Source: Oxyruncus cristatus (Eukaryota; Chordata; Aves; Passeriformes; Cotingidae). Taken from it: a stretch of 64,000 bases of DNA. Shown in pieces: positions 12,133 to 23,900 of this stretch (positions are counted from its first letter, which is position 1; every line of letters begins with the position of its first letter). The stretch spans positions 831,149-895,148 of the forward strand of contig VXAY01006823.1 in the NCBI GenBank assembly GCA_013399855.1, in the 5' to 3' direction. The position numbers and the translations under genes are program-made. The notes under the pieces are model-generated. The model worked only from the letters and a program-made list of their open reading frames with translations, did not search any database and was not told the origin of the DNA.

Positions 12133-13090
12133 TGTAGTGGGTTGACCCTGGCTGGGTGGCAGGTACTCACTACAGCTGCTCTTTCACTCCCCTCTGCAAC
12201 TGGACAGAGGAGAATAAAAAAAAACAGCAAAGAATTCATGAGTTGAGAGGAGAGCTGGGAGAGGTCACTTACTGATCACCATCACAGGCAAAAGAGACTC
12301 AAAGTGGGGATATTAATAAAATTTATTACTAGCAGGGTCAGAGCAAAAGAGTGAGAAATAGAACAGTCTTAAAAACACCTTCCCCCCACGCCTCTTTCCT
12401 TCCATGTTCTCCCTTCTCCCCGACAGCTGTGCATGGGGACAGGGAATGGGGGTTGTTTCTGTTACTTCTCAGGGAGAGAAGTCCTTCCCCTGCTCTCATG
12501 GGGTCCTGGACCTCTCCGATGTGAGTCCATGCCACAGGCAACAGTTCTTCACAAACTGTTGTCCAATGGGTCACATCTCCACAGGGTGCAGTCCTTCACA
12601 AATGAGCTATACTGGCTTGGTTCCCCCACAGGGGCCACAAGTCCTACCCAGGAAAAACCTGCTCCAGTGTGGGCTTCCCTTTCCATGGGCTGCAGGTGGG
12701 TCTCTGCACCCCAGCAGTCCTCCATGTGCTGCAGGGGCACAGCTGCTCCACCATGGTCTGCACCACGGGCTGCAGGGCCTCAGCTCCAGCACGTGGAGAA
12801 CATCTGCCCCTCCTTCTGCACTGACCTTGGTGTTTACATTGTTCACGTGTTCTCACTCTGCTCTTCTCTGACTGGAATTTTTACCTGCGCAACAACCTCG
12901 TGTTCTTAAATATGTTATCACAGAGGCATTACTGTTACTCCTGATGGGCTCGGTCCCCGCCAGCAGCAGGAAGTCCCTCCTGGAGCCGGCTGCAATTGGC
13001 TCCACCAGACAGAGGAAACTTCTAGCAGCTTCTAACAGAAACTCTGTAGCATCCCCCACTACCAAAATCTAGACACAGAAACCCACTACA
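12133..13090 (-). mobile_element. Solo LTR of an ERVL-like avian endogenous retrovirus
   Basis: The ends are TGTAGTGGGT (12,133-12,142) and ACCCACTACA (13,081-13,090), a perfect 10-bp terminal inverted repeat with canonical TG...CA. The 958-bp body resembles an LTR family I recall from neoavian genomes: TTGACCCTGGCTGG at one end, repeated CTGCTCCA / CATGGGCTGCAGG motifs inside, GGAGCCGGCTG near the other end. Orientation is inferred: reading the minus strand there is a TATA-like ATATTTAAG (about 12,905-12,914), then about 600 nt, then AATAAA (12,322-12,327) and a short U5. The 5-bp flanks, GCCTG and GCCCA, are a possible target duplication differing by two transitions. No internal retroviral genes remain, consistent with LTR-LTR recombination. 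Open frames here (12,404-12,909) are incidental. The family name should be checked against a bird repeat library. Confidence 0.85.
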
Positions 13091-15669
13091 GCCCAGTTTC
13101 TTCTTAAAACAAAGGAATACAAAGCACAAAGCTAAGGTTGAGAAACTGTCAAAAATGAAGTTACACGTGAAAACTTCAGTTCTTTTAACAAACACAGTTT
13201 TCATGGAAACTTTCATAAGGTCATCCTAAACACGAAGGTCTCTTTGTAAATGTACACGCAGCAGCCAGCACAGGAATTTCAGTATTACTTACCCCTCAAG
13301 TGCCTATAACCGTCTGAGACATGGTTATTTATGAAGTAGATCAGCAAAGAAAATAGTAACGCAGTGTTCCTCAGAACTGAACAGAATGAGGTTGACATCT
13401 CTTACATCTTACATCCCTATAATGCAGGTAACAAAGGAGAAATGAAGAAGAGACAGGACTATTCTGTGCTCAAAGCGCTGAACTGGAGTCCCAGGGAAAT
13501 GTGCTCTACTGCTGTCTCTGCCTCTGGTTTCCAATACAACCTTGGGCAAATGATTAGTCTGATATTTTAGAAGTTTTCTGTGAGAGTTTTTTTTCGAGAT
13601 TCTGTGAGTATTTACCACACTAACCTAACCAAATGGGAACAGTCAGTCCTTTTGTATTTAAAGTTTTTTACATGAGATGAGACATGCTGTAGTGGACCAT
13701 TTAGAAATCTTGTTTTTAATCACTCTGCAGTGTAGTTCTCTCTATATTAGGGGGAATACCATGACTCCTTGACTTCACACATGGATTTGATGTCTAGGAT
13801 CCTTTTATAATGTCTGTAGAAAGTTAGCTACCTGGGAAAGACATTTCCAGTGCCCTGCTCCCAGCTGTCCTGTTTAGCCGGGGGGATATGCAGCAAAGGG
13901 GGAAAAGGAAGAATGTGAGGGACTTTCAACATATGTTTTTATGTACTTATTTTTACAATAGCTGAGTGTTAGCATGCTCTCGGGAACTGCTGGCAGGCTT
14001 CTGTGCCTGGATGCAGGGATTTGAATACCCATCTCACAATGAAGTCCTCCCTCCTCTCTCCACTCTTGAAGGAGGGAAGGAGTAGGAAAGAGAGAGTTTA
14101 ATATCACTCTCACCGAGGTCATCCTACTGGGCTCCAAATTATTGTATACTTAAGGGACCAGAGAATGAGCTACCTTAATCTTACTTTTTCCTGTAATTAA
14201 ATACTTGAGTTTAAAGGCTTATTCTTTTTCTAAACATGAGCTTTTGTCAAAGTGGGTTGTAAGCTTTATAAGAACATAAAGAGAGCTTGAGTTCTTAGCA
14301 TTGTTGTAGCAACCTCAGTCTCTCTGATGTTCTGATTTTTAAGTGGGTAATTGTCAACTTCTCTTTTTAGCCTAGGTTTTGTGTGTTATTTCTATTTTTA
14401 GGTTAAAAGAGCAAAAAACGGTCTGACTGTATACATGCAAAATTGTCATTGTACTGACCTGAGTAAGATCATCAGGTCTGATGTTTAAAATTGTATGAAC
14501 TGGGAAAGAAAGCTGACAATAGACTCTAAACCTTTTCATCCCTTATATACTGAAGCAATGGCATTCGCTTTGACTTTTTCATCAATTCATCTTAACAACT
14601 GGGGTTCTTGTCAACTATATCTGTAACTGAGATGTCATTAAAGATATTCTTAGTAAATGAATCCCTGGCAAACTCATTTTAAACAAGGGTTTAAAAACTA
14701 AATTAAGAAAAAAGGACAGGGGAAAATGAAAGAGGTCTACGTCGTATGCAGAAAAATGACAAGTTGATTTAAAAGTACTTAACCAATTTTCTTCAACTTG
14801 AGTGTTTTCTTGAAGAGACTCTATCACAAACCAACATAAAGATTTCTGGCCCACCATTTTTTACTTAAACAGCTACAGAAGATTTCGATAACAACATATG
14901 GAATATGTTATTTTTTTCACATTCGTTTAGCTGAAATGATTTTGTTCAAACTTGTCTGACACAATCCAAGAGTAAAACCAAATATGGAAATCCCCAGTTC
15001 CAGAAGAACGTGAGAAATTAATAAGAGGTGCTAAGTTGAAGCTAAAATGAAAGCTGGCACAAAACAGTCATTAAGATGGAGTTTTAATAGATCTGCAGCC
15101 ATCTTGGGCACTTTGTTAAGAAAGAAAAAAAACCAAACAACCAAAAACNCTGGATGGTGTTTAAAAAAAAATCAGCATTAACCCCCCCCCCCCAAAAAAA
15201 AAAAAAAAAACAAACCTTGTCTCTCAAGAATCTTTTAAAGGGCAGCCTTACCAAACCTGTTACTAGAATTTAAGATGTTTCACCCGGCCTTTAAAGAAAT
15301 ACCACTTTTACTACATATATAAAACCTCATATGTTTTGCAGGAGATGAGTATTGGCATACAGCACAAATGAACATCAACCACAATTTTGAAAACCAGTAT
15401 TAAGCATGGCTGTAAACATTTTGGTGAACGATGGTAATTATAAATGGTAAATATCAGAATAGAAATTGGTAAAGGCATCCCCCCACCCTCCCAGTTGAAA
15501 TCATGGCCTTATATAATACTACAATCTCCTCATTATTTGTACACAGTAAAGGTTTTATTTATATATTTTCTCTGTATCCTGTGTCACTGGGTTGCCAGTT
15601 TTACCATGTGAGTTTATACAGTTCATGGTGAGAGCACAACTATACCTGCATCGAGCAAATTTTTCCCCT
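13091..15669. other. Intergenic DNA, no gene supported
   Basis: No recognisable coding or RNA gene. It includes an ambiguous base N at 15,151 and the C12-A17 homopolymer pair just after it. Open frames are below 90 codons. Confidence 0.6.
15182..15210. repeat. C12 followed by A17 homopolymer pair
   Basis: Twelve C (15,182-15,193) run directly into seventeen A (15,194-15,210). An N at 15,151 lies about 30 bases upstream, suggesting difficult base calling in this stretch. Confidence 0.9.
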
Positions 15670-17022
15670 CTATGGAAGAATGTGAGATGGGGTTGTGGCC
15701 CATTACAGGATGGGGATGGTCACCTCACAAACAGGGACAGAGACAACACAGAGGTGTTTTAACGCTTTCTTTTCCTATGTCTTCAACACGGATGATGGAC
15801 CAAGGGGGTCTCAGTGCCCTGAGCTGGAGGACCATGACTGGGAGAATGATCAACTCCCAGTTGACACTGAAACTGTGCAGGAACTGCTGCTCCAGCTGGA
15901 TACCTACAATCTATGGGTCCTGATGGGATTAATCCAAAAATCCTCAAAGATCTCTTTGATGTCGTTGCAAAATCTCTCGCTATGATTTTTGAGCAGTCGT
16001 GGGAATCCAGAGAGGTCCCAGCTGACTGAAACATCGTCCTGATTTTCAAGAAGGGCAAGAAGGAGGACCCTGATCTAACTGATCAAGGAAAGCCAGTTGA
16101 TGTAATCTTTTTGGATTTCAGAAAAGCTTTCTATACTTCTCACAGGATCCGTCTGGACAAAATATCCAGCACACAGCTGGATAAACACATCATGTGGTGG
16201 GTGAGCAATTGGCTCATGGGTTGAGCACAGAGGGTGATAGTGAATAGGGTGTAGTGAATCAGACTGGTGATGTGTCACTAGTGGGGTTCCCCAGAGCTCC
16301 ATGTTAAACCCTGTGCTCTTCAACATCTTCATAAATTACTTGGACACAGGACTGGAAGGGATACTAAGCAAGTTTGAAGAGACAAAAAAATTGAGAGGAG
16401 CTGTTGACTCCCTTGAAGACAAGGAGGCCCTGCAGAGAGACCTTGACAAATTAGAGGACCAACCATATGAAGTTTAACAAAGGAGAAGTGCCACGGAAGT
16501 AGACCTTCTGTGCAGTTTTGGTCACCACAGTATAGAGAAGATATTAAGCTCTTAGAGAGCATCCAAAGGAGGGCAATGAATATGATGAAGGGTCTTGAGG
16601 GGAAGCCATATGAGGAGTGGCTGAGGTCACTTGGTCTGTTCAGCCTGGAGAAGAGGAGACTGAGGGGAGAACTCACAGCAGTCTACAGCTTCCTCATGAG
16701 GGGAAGGGGAGGGGCAAGCACTGATCTCTTCCCTGCGGTGACCAGTGACAGCATCGAAGGGAATGTCCTGAAGCTGTGTCAGGGGAGATTTAGGTTGGAT
16801 ATTAGAAAAAGGTTCTTCACCCAGGCGGTGGTTGGGCACTGGAACAGGCTTCTCAGGGAAGTGGTCACAGCATCAAGCCTGACAGAGTTCAGGAAGTGTT
16901 TGGATGATCCTCTCAGGCACAGAGTGTGACTGTTGGGGATGATCCTGTGCAGGGCCAGGAGTTGGACTCAGTGATCCTTGTGAGTCCCTTCCAGCTTGGC
17001 ATGTTCTGTGATTCTTTGTGAT
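15670..17022 (+). mobile_element. CR1 LINE copy, internally deleted and decayed
   Basis: The + strand encodes pieces of CR1 ORF2 in order. Around 15,750-15,800 is the FxSVF-like N-flank of the reverse transcriptase. At about 15,913-16,075 it reads SMGPDGINPKILKDLFDVVA-like, then FEQSWESREVPAD, a TGA at 16,027-16,029 where the family has Trp, then IFKKGKKEDP. A large deletion near 16,075 removes the following block (no NYRPVSL). It resumes with VIFLDFRKAF (about 16,107), then [11 protein letters not shown] (about 16,315), then KFEETKKL where the family has KFADDTKL, and finally an intact C-terminal frame (16,510-16,929). The 3' end has TTGGACTCAGTGATCCTTG and TTCTGTGATTCTTTGTGATC, the CR1 terminal octamers. 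The 5' limit is approximate, as usual for 5'-truncated CR1 copies. Confidence 0.9.
16510..16929 (+). pseudogene. CR1 ORF2 C-terminal fragment, still open for 139 codons
   Basis: The frame includes VQFWSPQYREDIKLLESIQ (start Met supplied by chance), LGLFSLEKRRLRGEL, VTSDSIEGNVLKLCQGRFRLDIRKRFF and GHWNRLLREVV, ending at TGA (16,927-16,929). These are characteristic of the CR1 ORF2 C-terminus. Upstream the same ORF has stops, a deletion and a lost catalytic box, so this is a relic and not a functional gene. The long open stretch reflects moderate age, not selection for a host function as far as I can see. Confidence 0.85.
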
Positions 17023-17194
17023 CAGTCCAGATACTTCCAGGAAGGGGTGACAGGGGAAAGAAATGCCCAGGGTCTTGCACCCTGAGCAGGCCAGGGCCTC
17101 TGACCTGGTGTAACCATGAAGACAACACTCTAGGCAGCACCTGTATCAACTGTTCCCCAGCTCATGGGGACAATCGTGAGTAGACAGGGATGGA

Positions 17195-17878
17195 TGTGGT
17201 GGCACCCACACTGGCACCAACATGTCCTGCAGGAGCAGCGTTGGTGACTGGAAGAGGTGAGGCTTCAGCAGCCCTGGAGGGGTCTTCTCCTGGCCACCAC
17301 CACAGCCACAAGTTATAGCACAAGCTTCCTCCAGCTGTGGACCAGACTCTGCAATCCTGGGTGGTGTCTGCGCTTGGACTCTGCTCAGAAAAACCTCCTC
17401 GGGGATGCTGAATGCTGCCAGCACTGTAATGCAGTCTGGCTCTTTGCAGTTGGGGAGCAAAGTTAGCTGGATTTTGGCCACTTCTTTCACAGGAACCCAG
17501 TAGGGGACTAAGGGTTTCCTCTGCAGAAACATATTTCTCTGTGGCTTGCTTGTAATTTGATCTATAGCTGTCAAGTGAATGCTGCCTGTACTTACCAAGT
17601 TGCATAAAATAGCATGCATGAGGGTGTCCCTTGTTAAGGAACACCCATTGTTTAAGCACATTAAAGAATGGGACGAATCATGGTTTTTATACAAACAGCA
17701 CTATGCTAAATTGCTAGCATAAAAGTATTTTGTGTGCTAATTGATTTTGTCTTGCTGGGCTTTATTCAGCTCTTGGCCTGAAATAAACAACAAGGCTTCA
17801 GTTTTGCCCCCCGGTCAAAACCCCAGTTCTGTGTGTTTGCTTCATGGGACCCATGTAACTGACTTCTGTGACACTACA
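17195..17878 (+). mobile_element. Probable solo LTR of an endogenous retrovirus (ERV1-like by TSD length)
   Basis: I delimited this from structure. The left end TGTGGTGGCAC (17,195-17,205) and right end GTGACACTACA (17,868-17,878) are inverted repeats matching at 9 of 11 positions. They are flanked by the direct repeat TGGA (17,191-17,194 and 17,879-17,882), a 4-bp target duplication. In + orientation there is a TATA-like CATAAAAG (17,718-17,725), AATAAA (17,782-17,787) and a roughly 75-bp U5-like tail with C-rich sequence. A 17,622-17,646 hairpin (GGGTGT...ACACCC) lies in the presumed U3. It sits about 170 bp after the CR1 end. A 4-bp duplication is typical of class I (gammaretrovirus-like) ERVs. 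The 182- and 165-codon minus-strand frames here are incidental. I do not recognise the family, so homology remains to be shown. Confidence 0.6.
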
Positions 17879-17882
17879 TGGA

Positions 17883-20539
17883 GCCCCTGCATATGACAGG
17901 ATCAAGAGCTAACTCTAATCTACAGCACTGTGGTGTGGGAAATGCTGATCTAAATACAACTAATGATATAATTAACGGCCAGGCTGGTTGGTTTCATTAT
18001 CTTGTTCATCTAATAAAACATATTTCAAAGCTCCAAAGAAGTCAGTGAGAGTCCAGAAAAGTTGATTTATCAGTAACAGGCAGCCAAAGCTGTTCTGTAT
18101 CCCTTTCAAATAAATATTCCTTTCCAAAACCAAATAAGTATATGAACTGCCATGAAATATGTCTGTGCAATGAAAACCATAAGACGTAAGATGGTTTCTG
18201 CTGCTTTTTCTCCTTTATCCCTTCAGGTTTGCTAAGTTGTCAGCAATTTTAAATCTTTAAAAAAAACCCCATCAGCTTATAAATGATCCAGAAAACTTCA
18301 TTAAATATTTTAATTTTTACCAAACTGGCCGTATAAATTGTCTAGAATGGAAGTGAAAGAGCTGCAATGTAAATGTCATGTCATGCCATTATACAAATTA
18401 GGAAGCATCATCAGAAACTGATTTTAGTTCCCTTCTAACTAAACTTCTAATTTCTTCTCCAAAATTTATGTTCTCTTGTTTAAAAACTCAACAAAACAGC
18501 TTTTGCAATTAGCTGTATGTGTTCAGACCAAAAGGCAAATGCCTGTAAGAATAGCTTTCCCTAGTATGGTATGTCAGCCCTTTATATGGGAAAAGCTGGT
18601 TCTGCCTCCTTGAGACGTTTCCATTTTGACTTTCAAAAACCATCAAACATGATTATTTTAAACAATAAAGCACTTCAGACATATTTCAAGTAGGCAAACG
18701 ATTAAATTCAAATTCTCAGAATCGCAGGTCATTTTTTGAAGTGTAGATCATTAAATTTAATTGTCCCTTACAAGAACTGGGCAAATCAAGCTCCTAGGAT
18801 TTAAAAAAAAAAAAAGATCCAGCTGCTAAACTTGAGGAAGATATAACTCTCAGATTATTTGCTTTTTATTGCACAGTGATAAAGTATATTCTGTAGTATT
18901 TTAGACAACTCTTATTTAATATAATGATCTTTGACTGGTTTTGAAACAGAGGCACTGTCATTTTCTTTCAAAATAATTTAAGCAATATAGATCCCAGTTA
19001 ATAGAATTTTTTTTCTGGATCATAAGACTTGTAATAATTATCCTTCTCAGGACCAGTATTTTATTTCATAAGGGCTTTAGAACTGATGTGCTTAGCACAA
19101 CAAAATGCGTGGACTTGATGTTTCAAAGACATTGAAGAAAGAAGACCTACAGTCAGCAAACTGCCAGGTTGGCAATCTCAGGCTAGTGTAAGGCTTGTCT
19201 TCCCCTCACGGTGGGGTCTGCCAGCTGCTCCATGGGTTGCTATGCAAGCAAGGGTGTCACATCTCAGTGAAGGAGCTTTTCTCATGAATTCATAGGGCAT
19301 CTTGACTGCCATGGGCAAGAGCCTCCTGCACAGTATTTGGGTCATCCTAGGAAAACTTCTGTCCCCAGCTCATTACAGCATTCTTTAGAAAGGCTCTACC
19401 TCTTTGTATTTGCTGTAGGCTAACAGTCCCATGCATAACCCCTGACCTACTATCCTGACTTTTTTAGCATCCATGCTTATCTCATGAGGCTGGAAAGAAA
19501 GGAGAAGGATCCACAAGTTTCCCTGATGGCCACAGAGAGGGAAAGAAAAAGTTTTTGCAATGCTTGGTGACTGATCCCTCTCAGTGTTACACTGGATGGT
19601 GAAAAACCCTCTGCTGTACTGACCCAGCCTCCTTGGCATTCAGCGTTAGTTAGCACTGCTCCTGGGACCACACTGCCCTCCAGATGTGAGGTGGTCAACG
19701 TGGGGCTGACCATTTCAAAAACTAAAAGACCTCTCCATGACACAGTGCCAAAGTGAGCTCCAGCCCTGCAGAACAGAGCACTGTTTTCTGACCCAGAAGG
19801 GCTGCATGCTGTGTTCAAATGCCTCTTTGATGACCACGGTCCAGCTCCATGCTGCGATGCACCCTTGTCACATGCTTATGTCCCATATATCTTTGAAACT
19901 AGTGTGTTTCAAAGAGAGACACTGGTCAAACCTAAAACACTTGCCATCTGCTTGCCAGTTTTTTAAAAAAGCTCTGACAGGGAGGGGAGTAGAAGAGAAA
20001 TACTCATGCTGCATGGGGACATGTCATATTCCCACTCCACCACTCAAAAAGATTTCGCACGCATCATTTATCAGGAGAGATGGAACATGGAAGTAGCTGT
20101 ACTCGGCGTTGGCCTTCACATCCTCTTGGAAGTTCCCCTATGCCCTTCCTCCCTGGTAAGTAATCAATCTTCTTATTTTGGCCTCTTGGTGTGGGTGACA
20201 GAGGCTGGGTGGGAAAAGCAGTGGACACAAGGGGATTGTATCAGATTATTTGACCCTAGCCCCACAGGAAGAACAGCTAGCTTCTCCCATTCCTACCACA
20301 CTTCTATGGTTCCTCAGAGAACACCCTTCACCCATGAGTTATTTGACTTCAGAGACAGTTTCTACTTCCCCAGCTTTTATCCCTCCTTTGACGACTCCTA
20401 AGTCAGTGCTTGGAAGCACCTCCTCTCCACCCAGCAAGCCTTCCTTAATATGTATAGTAGTAACCATGTTCTAGAGACAGGGCATGAAGGGGTGATGTCT
20501 TCATCCTGTATGGTATGAAGGGGAGGGATAGACCTAAGG
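17883..20539. other. Intergenic DNA, no gene supported
   Basis: From 17,883 to about 19,100 the sequence is AT-rich with few repeats. From about 19,130 it becomes visibly richer in G and C, with overlapping frames of 110-131 codons on both strands (19,477-19,818 minus, 19,737-20,401 plus). None shows a domain, and overlap on both strands argues against coding. Confidence 0.55.
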
Positions 20540-20760
20540 GCCTTCCCAAACAGCAGTTACTCCCGAGGAGACACACTGTGAAGCGCAAAAATACTCTATT
20601 GTTGTCAAGTGCAAACAAATTTTATTGGCCTCACACAGAGAAGCTGCTGGCAGGGAGTTAGCTCCGAAAGTTAGTCCAAGCCTCATAGCTTTCAGGGACT
20701 CTCTGCCCCACTGGGACACTAAAAGAAGAGAAAATATGTATACACAAGCCAGGCTTTCTA
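20540..20760 (-). mobile_element. LTR-like or transcript 3'-end-like segment (unresolved)
   Basis: Read on the minus strand: a TATA-like GTATACATA (about 20,733-20,741), about 110 bases later GGCCAATAAAATTTG (hexamer at 20,621-20,626), then a GT/T-rich tail and TTCACAGTGTGTCTCCTCGG. This order resembles the promoter-R-U5 part of a retroviral LTR. I could not find matching TG...CA ends or a target duplication, so a host transcript 3' end or coincidence remains possible. Confidence 0.25.
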
Positions 20761-20885
20761 ACTAGTCTCAGCCTACATTGCAATGTTCACAACCAGAAGA
20801 TATTTTCAGATAGGCCACTCTTCTTTATTGGGGCCATTTAGATATCCTTGGAATCTGTTCAGATGAAATGCATGTAGAGGTCCTT

Positions 20886-20903
20886 CTCATGCCGTGGCAT
20901 GAG
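20886..20903. repeat. Perfect inverted repeat, 8-bp arms, 2-nt loop
   Basis: CTCATGCC (20,886-20,893), GT, GGCATGAG (20,896-20,903). A second minus-strand AATAAA lies at 20,824-20,829, about 60 bp to its left. Confidence 0.9.
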
Positions 20904-23900
20904 CTGGGTTACTCTGACAAAAGTAAACATAACACAAACAGGCCTAGCTCATAAAAACACCTGAAAGACAGAAAAGTCCCCATCCTTCTAATGACCACAC
21001 ATCCTTAGAAACAGAGTAAACAAAGGCAACTGCCAATAGCCCTTCCCACCATGCAGTTCTGAGGCACAAACCCAGACAATAGGCTGTCTGTGCACTCATT
21101 AAAAAGCATCTGTTATTGCAGGCTATAATAACACAGACAGGGCACTCTGCCCCTGGAGATGAAAGCAAGCAAAAGTAAGAAGCCCAGGAAGAGAACTTTA
21201 CATCCCACAGTGATCCTCTAGCACCCTTCTCTTGACCTCCTTAGCCATGAGCTCCTTTGCTCCCTAGACCTACTGATTCATCTGCCTCAGGGCAGAGGCA
21301 CACACTGCCAGCATTCAGGAATCTGCAGCCTCTCACCGGTGACTGCAGCACTACAAGCATTCCCACCACTGCAGCCATTTACCAGCTGCGAAGGGGACAT
21401 GATGGGAATATCCAGCAGGATGATCCCTCCTTGTAGCAAAATTATGGCTCTCTACCCTCAAAATACCCGTTACCACCCCCTTCCTTGCTCACTGTGATTA
21501 CTGGATAACAAGGTCACAGACTTCCCACTTTACTTGGCCTTCCAAGGGGCCTGGACAAAGTGGTTGCAGACACACATAACATCTACAAGAGCTCTGGAGG
21601 CAACATGTGTGAAGTGATCTGCTGGAAAGAAAGAGAACAAGGCAAGGTCTGAGCTGCTCATACCCTTGCTCTGTTCATTCAACAAAAATAGGATTAGCTA
21701 GAAAGGATAGCAGGAAATATGTTTTTGAGGGACAGTGTAAAGACAGCTTGTCTGTCTCTTCATATTGTGTGACCTCAAAAGGAAAAAGAAGCAAATCCTT
21801 TCTTTAGCTGTTGCAATTATAGAGCTTGGAGCAATCAGGCTGTCTACCTTCTACAGAAGATGTGACAGCTCCCAGCTCCAGAAAGCTGCATTCCTCTACT
21901 TTGAAGAGCAGATTTAAATTCCATGAGCTGCAAAATCTAAAGGGAGCTATAAAGGTTTTCTCAAATAGTAATAAAAAAAAGAAACAATTGCTACAGCCTC
22001 AATTATGGAGCCTTTGGATCTGTTTTAAGTATTTTCACATGATAAAAGGCATCAGCTGAAACAGGAAAAGATGACATGGGCCAGATGTTACTGTGCATCA
22101 CGGAAGATTTCTGTCACTGCCCAGCGTCAAGCTGTCTTGGCATTCGGCAGTCCCATCCTCGAGTCAGGGAGAACTCCTCTTGCTCCTTCCATACCACACC
22201 CTCACACAGCCAGTGCGGTGAAGGCAGGCAGGAGCTGCAGCAATGCCACTTCAAAGCAGCCAGCCCCACTCAGAACTTGCCTTCTGTGGCTCAAAACAAG
22301 GAATAAGCTAAAGACCTTTCTTCCTTAACTGCTCCATTTTGTACAAGTCACATTAATGGGTCTCTTTGAGTTCAGCCGACAGGAAGAAAAAAGTCTCTAA
22401 TGATTTTAACCGAAGACTTTGACAGTTGTCAATGCTCCATATAGTTTTTCTCCATACAAATAAAGGAATTGCAGATTTAATTTTTTTCTTCCAAAACAGT
22501 GTAGGAAATTTGTCAGGCAGTCACAAAACCCTCTCTCAGGCTTTTTTCCTTGTAAGGCCAAAAGCTTTTAAAAGGGGGCTGAAATGTAGCAACTGGAGAT
22601 ATTCTGGTTCAAACTAGTGTCTTGTTAGTAATGTACATGTGCAGTTTGGGGCACACACAGAGTCCTTTCCTTCCTCCCATAGCTTTCTTTTAGTGTTTAG
22701 CCTACAGGTTAAATTAATGACATGACAGACTTTAAACTCGACCTTTTCTTAATGGCCATGCAAGAGCTCTACACTCTTGATTTTCTTAACCAAAAACCAT
22801 GCCTGTAGGGAAGTTCTTCCTGCCTTACCGTATGCATAACATACAAAGTCACCATTGCTTTTTACCCTGCTCTACAGTCCCATGGGATCAAGCTCCTCTT
22901 TGGTCCCTGAAGATTTATCTCCCCCTTCTTCTCAGAACTATCGAGGACTTGCATGTAAAGAATGGACAGTGAGAAGGGACAGGTCCTCCCAATTTCTTGG
23001 CTCCCTCCTGTTCCTTCCTCAAAGCACATAAAATACAAAAGATGCCAATATCATCACCGTCTGCCCTAACTGCCTACAACCAGAAAGGAGAATTAGAGTA
23101 AGCCAGTCACATAGTCCCTGTCAGGTCACCCCTGTATTTTAAGCAGAATTTTGCACATCAAACCACTTGTGCTTTCTCTGCATGGCACACACACAGGGCC
23201 TTGAGTTCACAGAGACATCCCACACATGTTGCCTCCCTGAATCCTTCATGTCAGGAACACTGTTCTTTGTAGCTGTGATTTGTCCAGGAAAACTGGATGC
23301 AAATATTCATTAATCCTAAATAGTAAATAAGATATCTTAAATTGTACCTAAAAAACCTTCTTTTTTTCTTTCTGGAAATACTGTAGTTCCACTATAGATT
23401 CAAAATCAGGAACTCAATGACAAGAAAAAAAAAGGAACATATATTTCTATTTTCTGATTTTCCAGCTTAGTTGTTTTCTCTTTATTAGTTTACTTAATTT
23501 TGCTTACCCGAAGTTTCTTCCAAGCAGCATACTATCGCAGGACTGCCACTGTTGCAGCTGTTTTTAAGATGCCATTTGGTCAGAGAAGGGCAAGGTAATT
23601 AAGTCTTTAAGTATTTCTTAAAGCTGTCAACAGGATCTTGTCTTCAGACTGAAGGAAAGAAGCCACAAATTAAATCTGCCTTTCCAGGAGGAAGAAGACT
23701 AGACTTTTATGATAATTGCTTGAAGTCCTCATAAGAAATAAGAAGACCTAAAAAATAGGGTTCCATACAGGTGTTTATTCATAATGCAAGAACTGCAAAG
23801 TCTGTAATATAGTTGAGATAAATTTTGTGTGGTCCCTGGGCAATCCTTCACACAGAGATGCATCTGAGAGAGATTTTAAAGATGAAGTGTAATACATGAA

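Noticed and set aside
12404..12909. Overlapping open frames of 155 and 158 codons on the + strand
   Set aside because: They lie inside the solo LTR, overlap each other in different phases and overlap minus-strand frames. The GC-rich repeated LTR body explains the lack of stops.
17146..17694. Minus-strand open frames of 182 and 165 codons
   Set aside because: Both overlap in different phases within the putative LTR, and neither resembles a retroviral or host protein.
17879..17896. TGG after the LTR end as a retroviral primer-binding site with internal sequence following
   Set aside because: The TGGA is better explained as the 3' copy of the target duplication (17,191-17,194), and no gag-like sequence follows.
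19477..20401. Possible protein genes of 113, 119 and 131 codons
   Set aside because: Frames overlap on both strands, no domains are recognisable, and start contexts and neighbours give no support.
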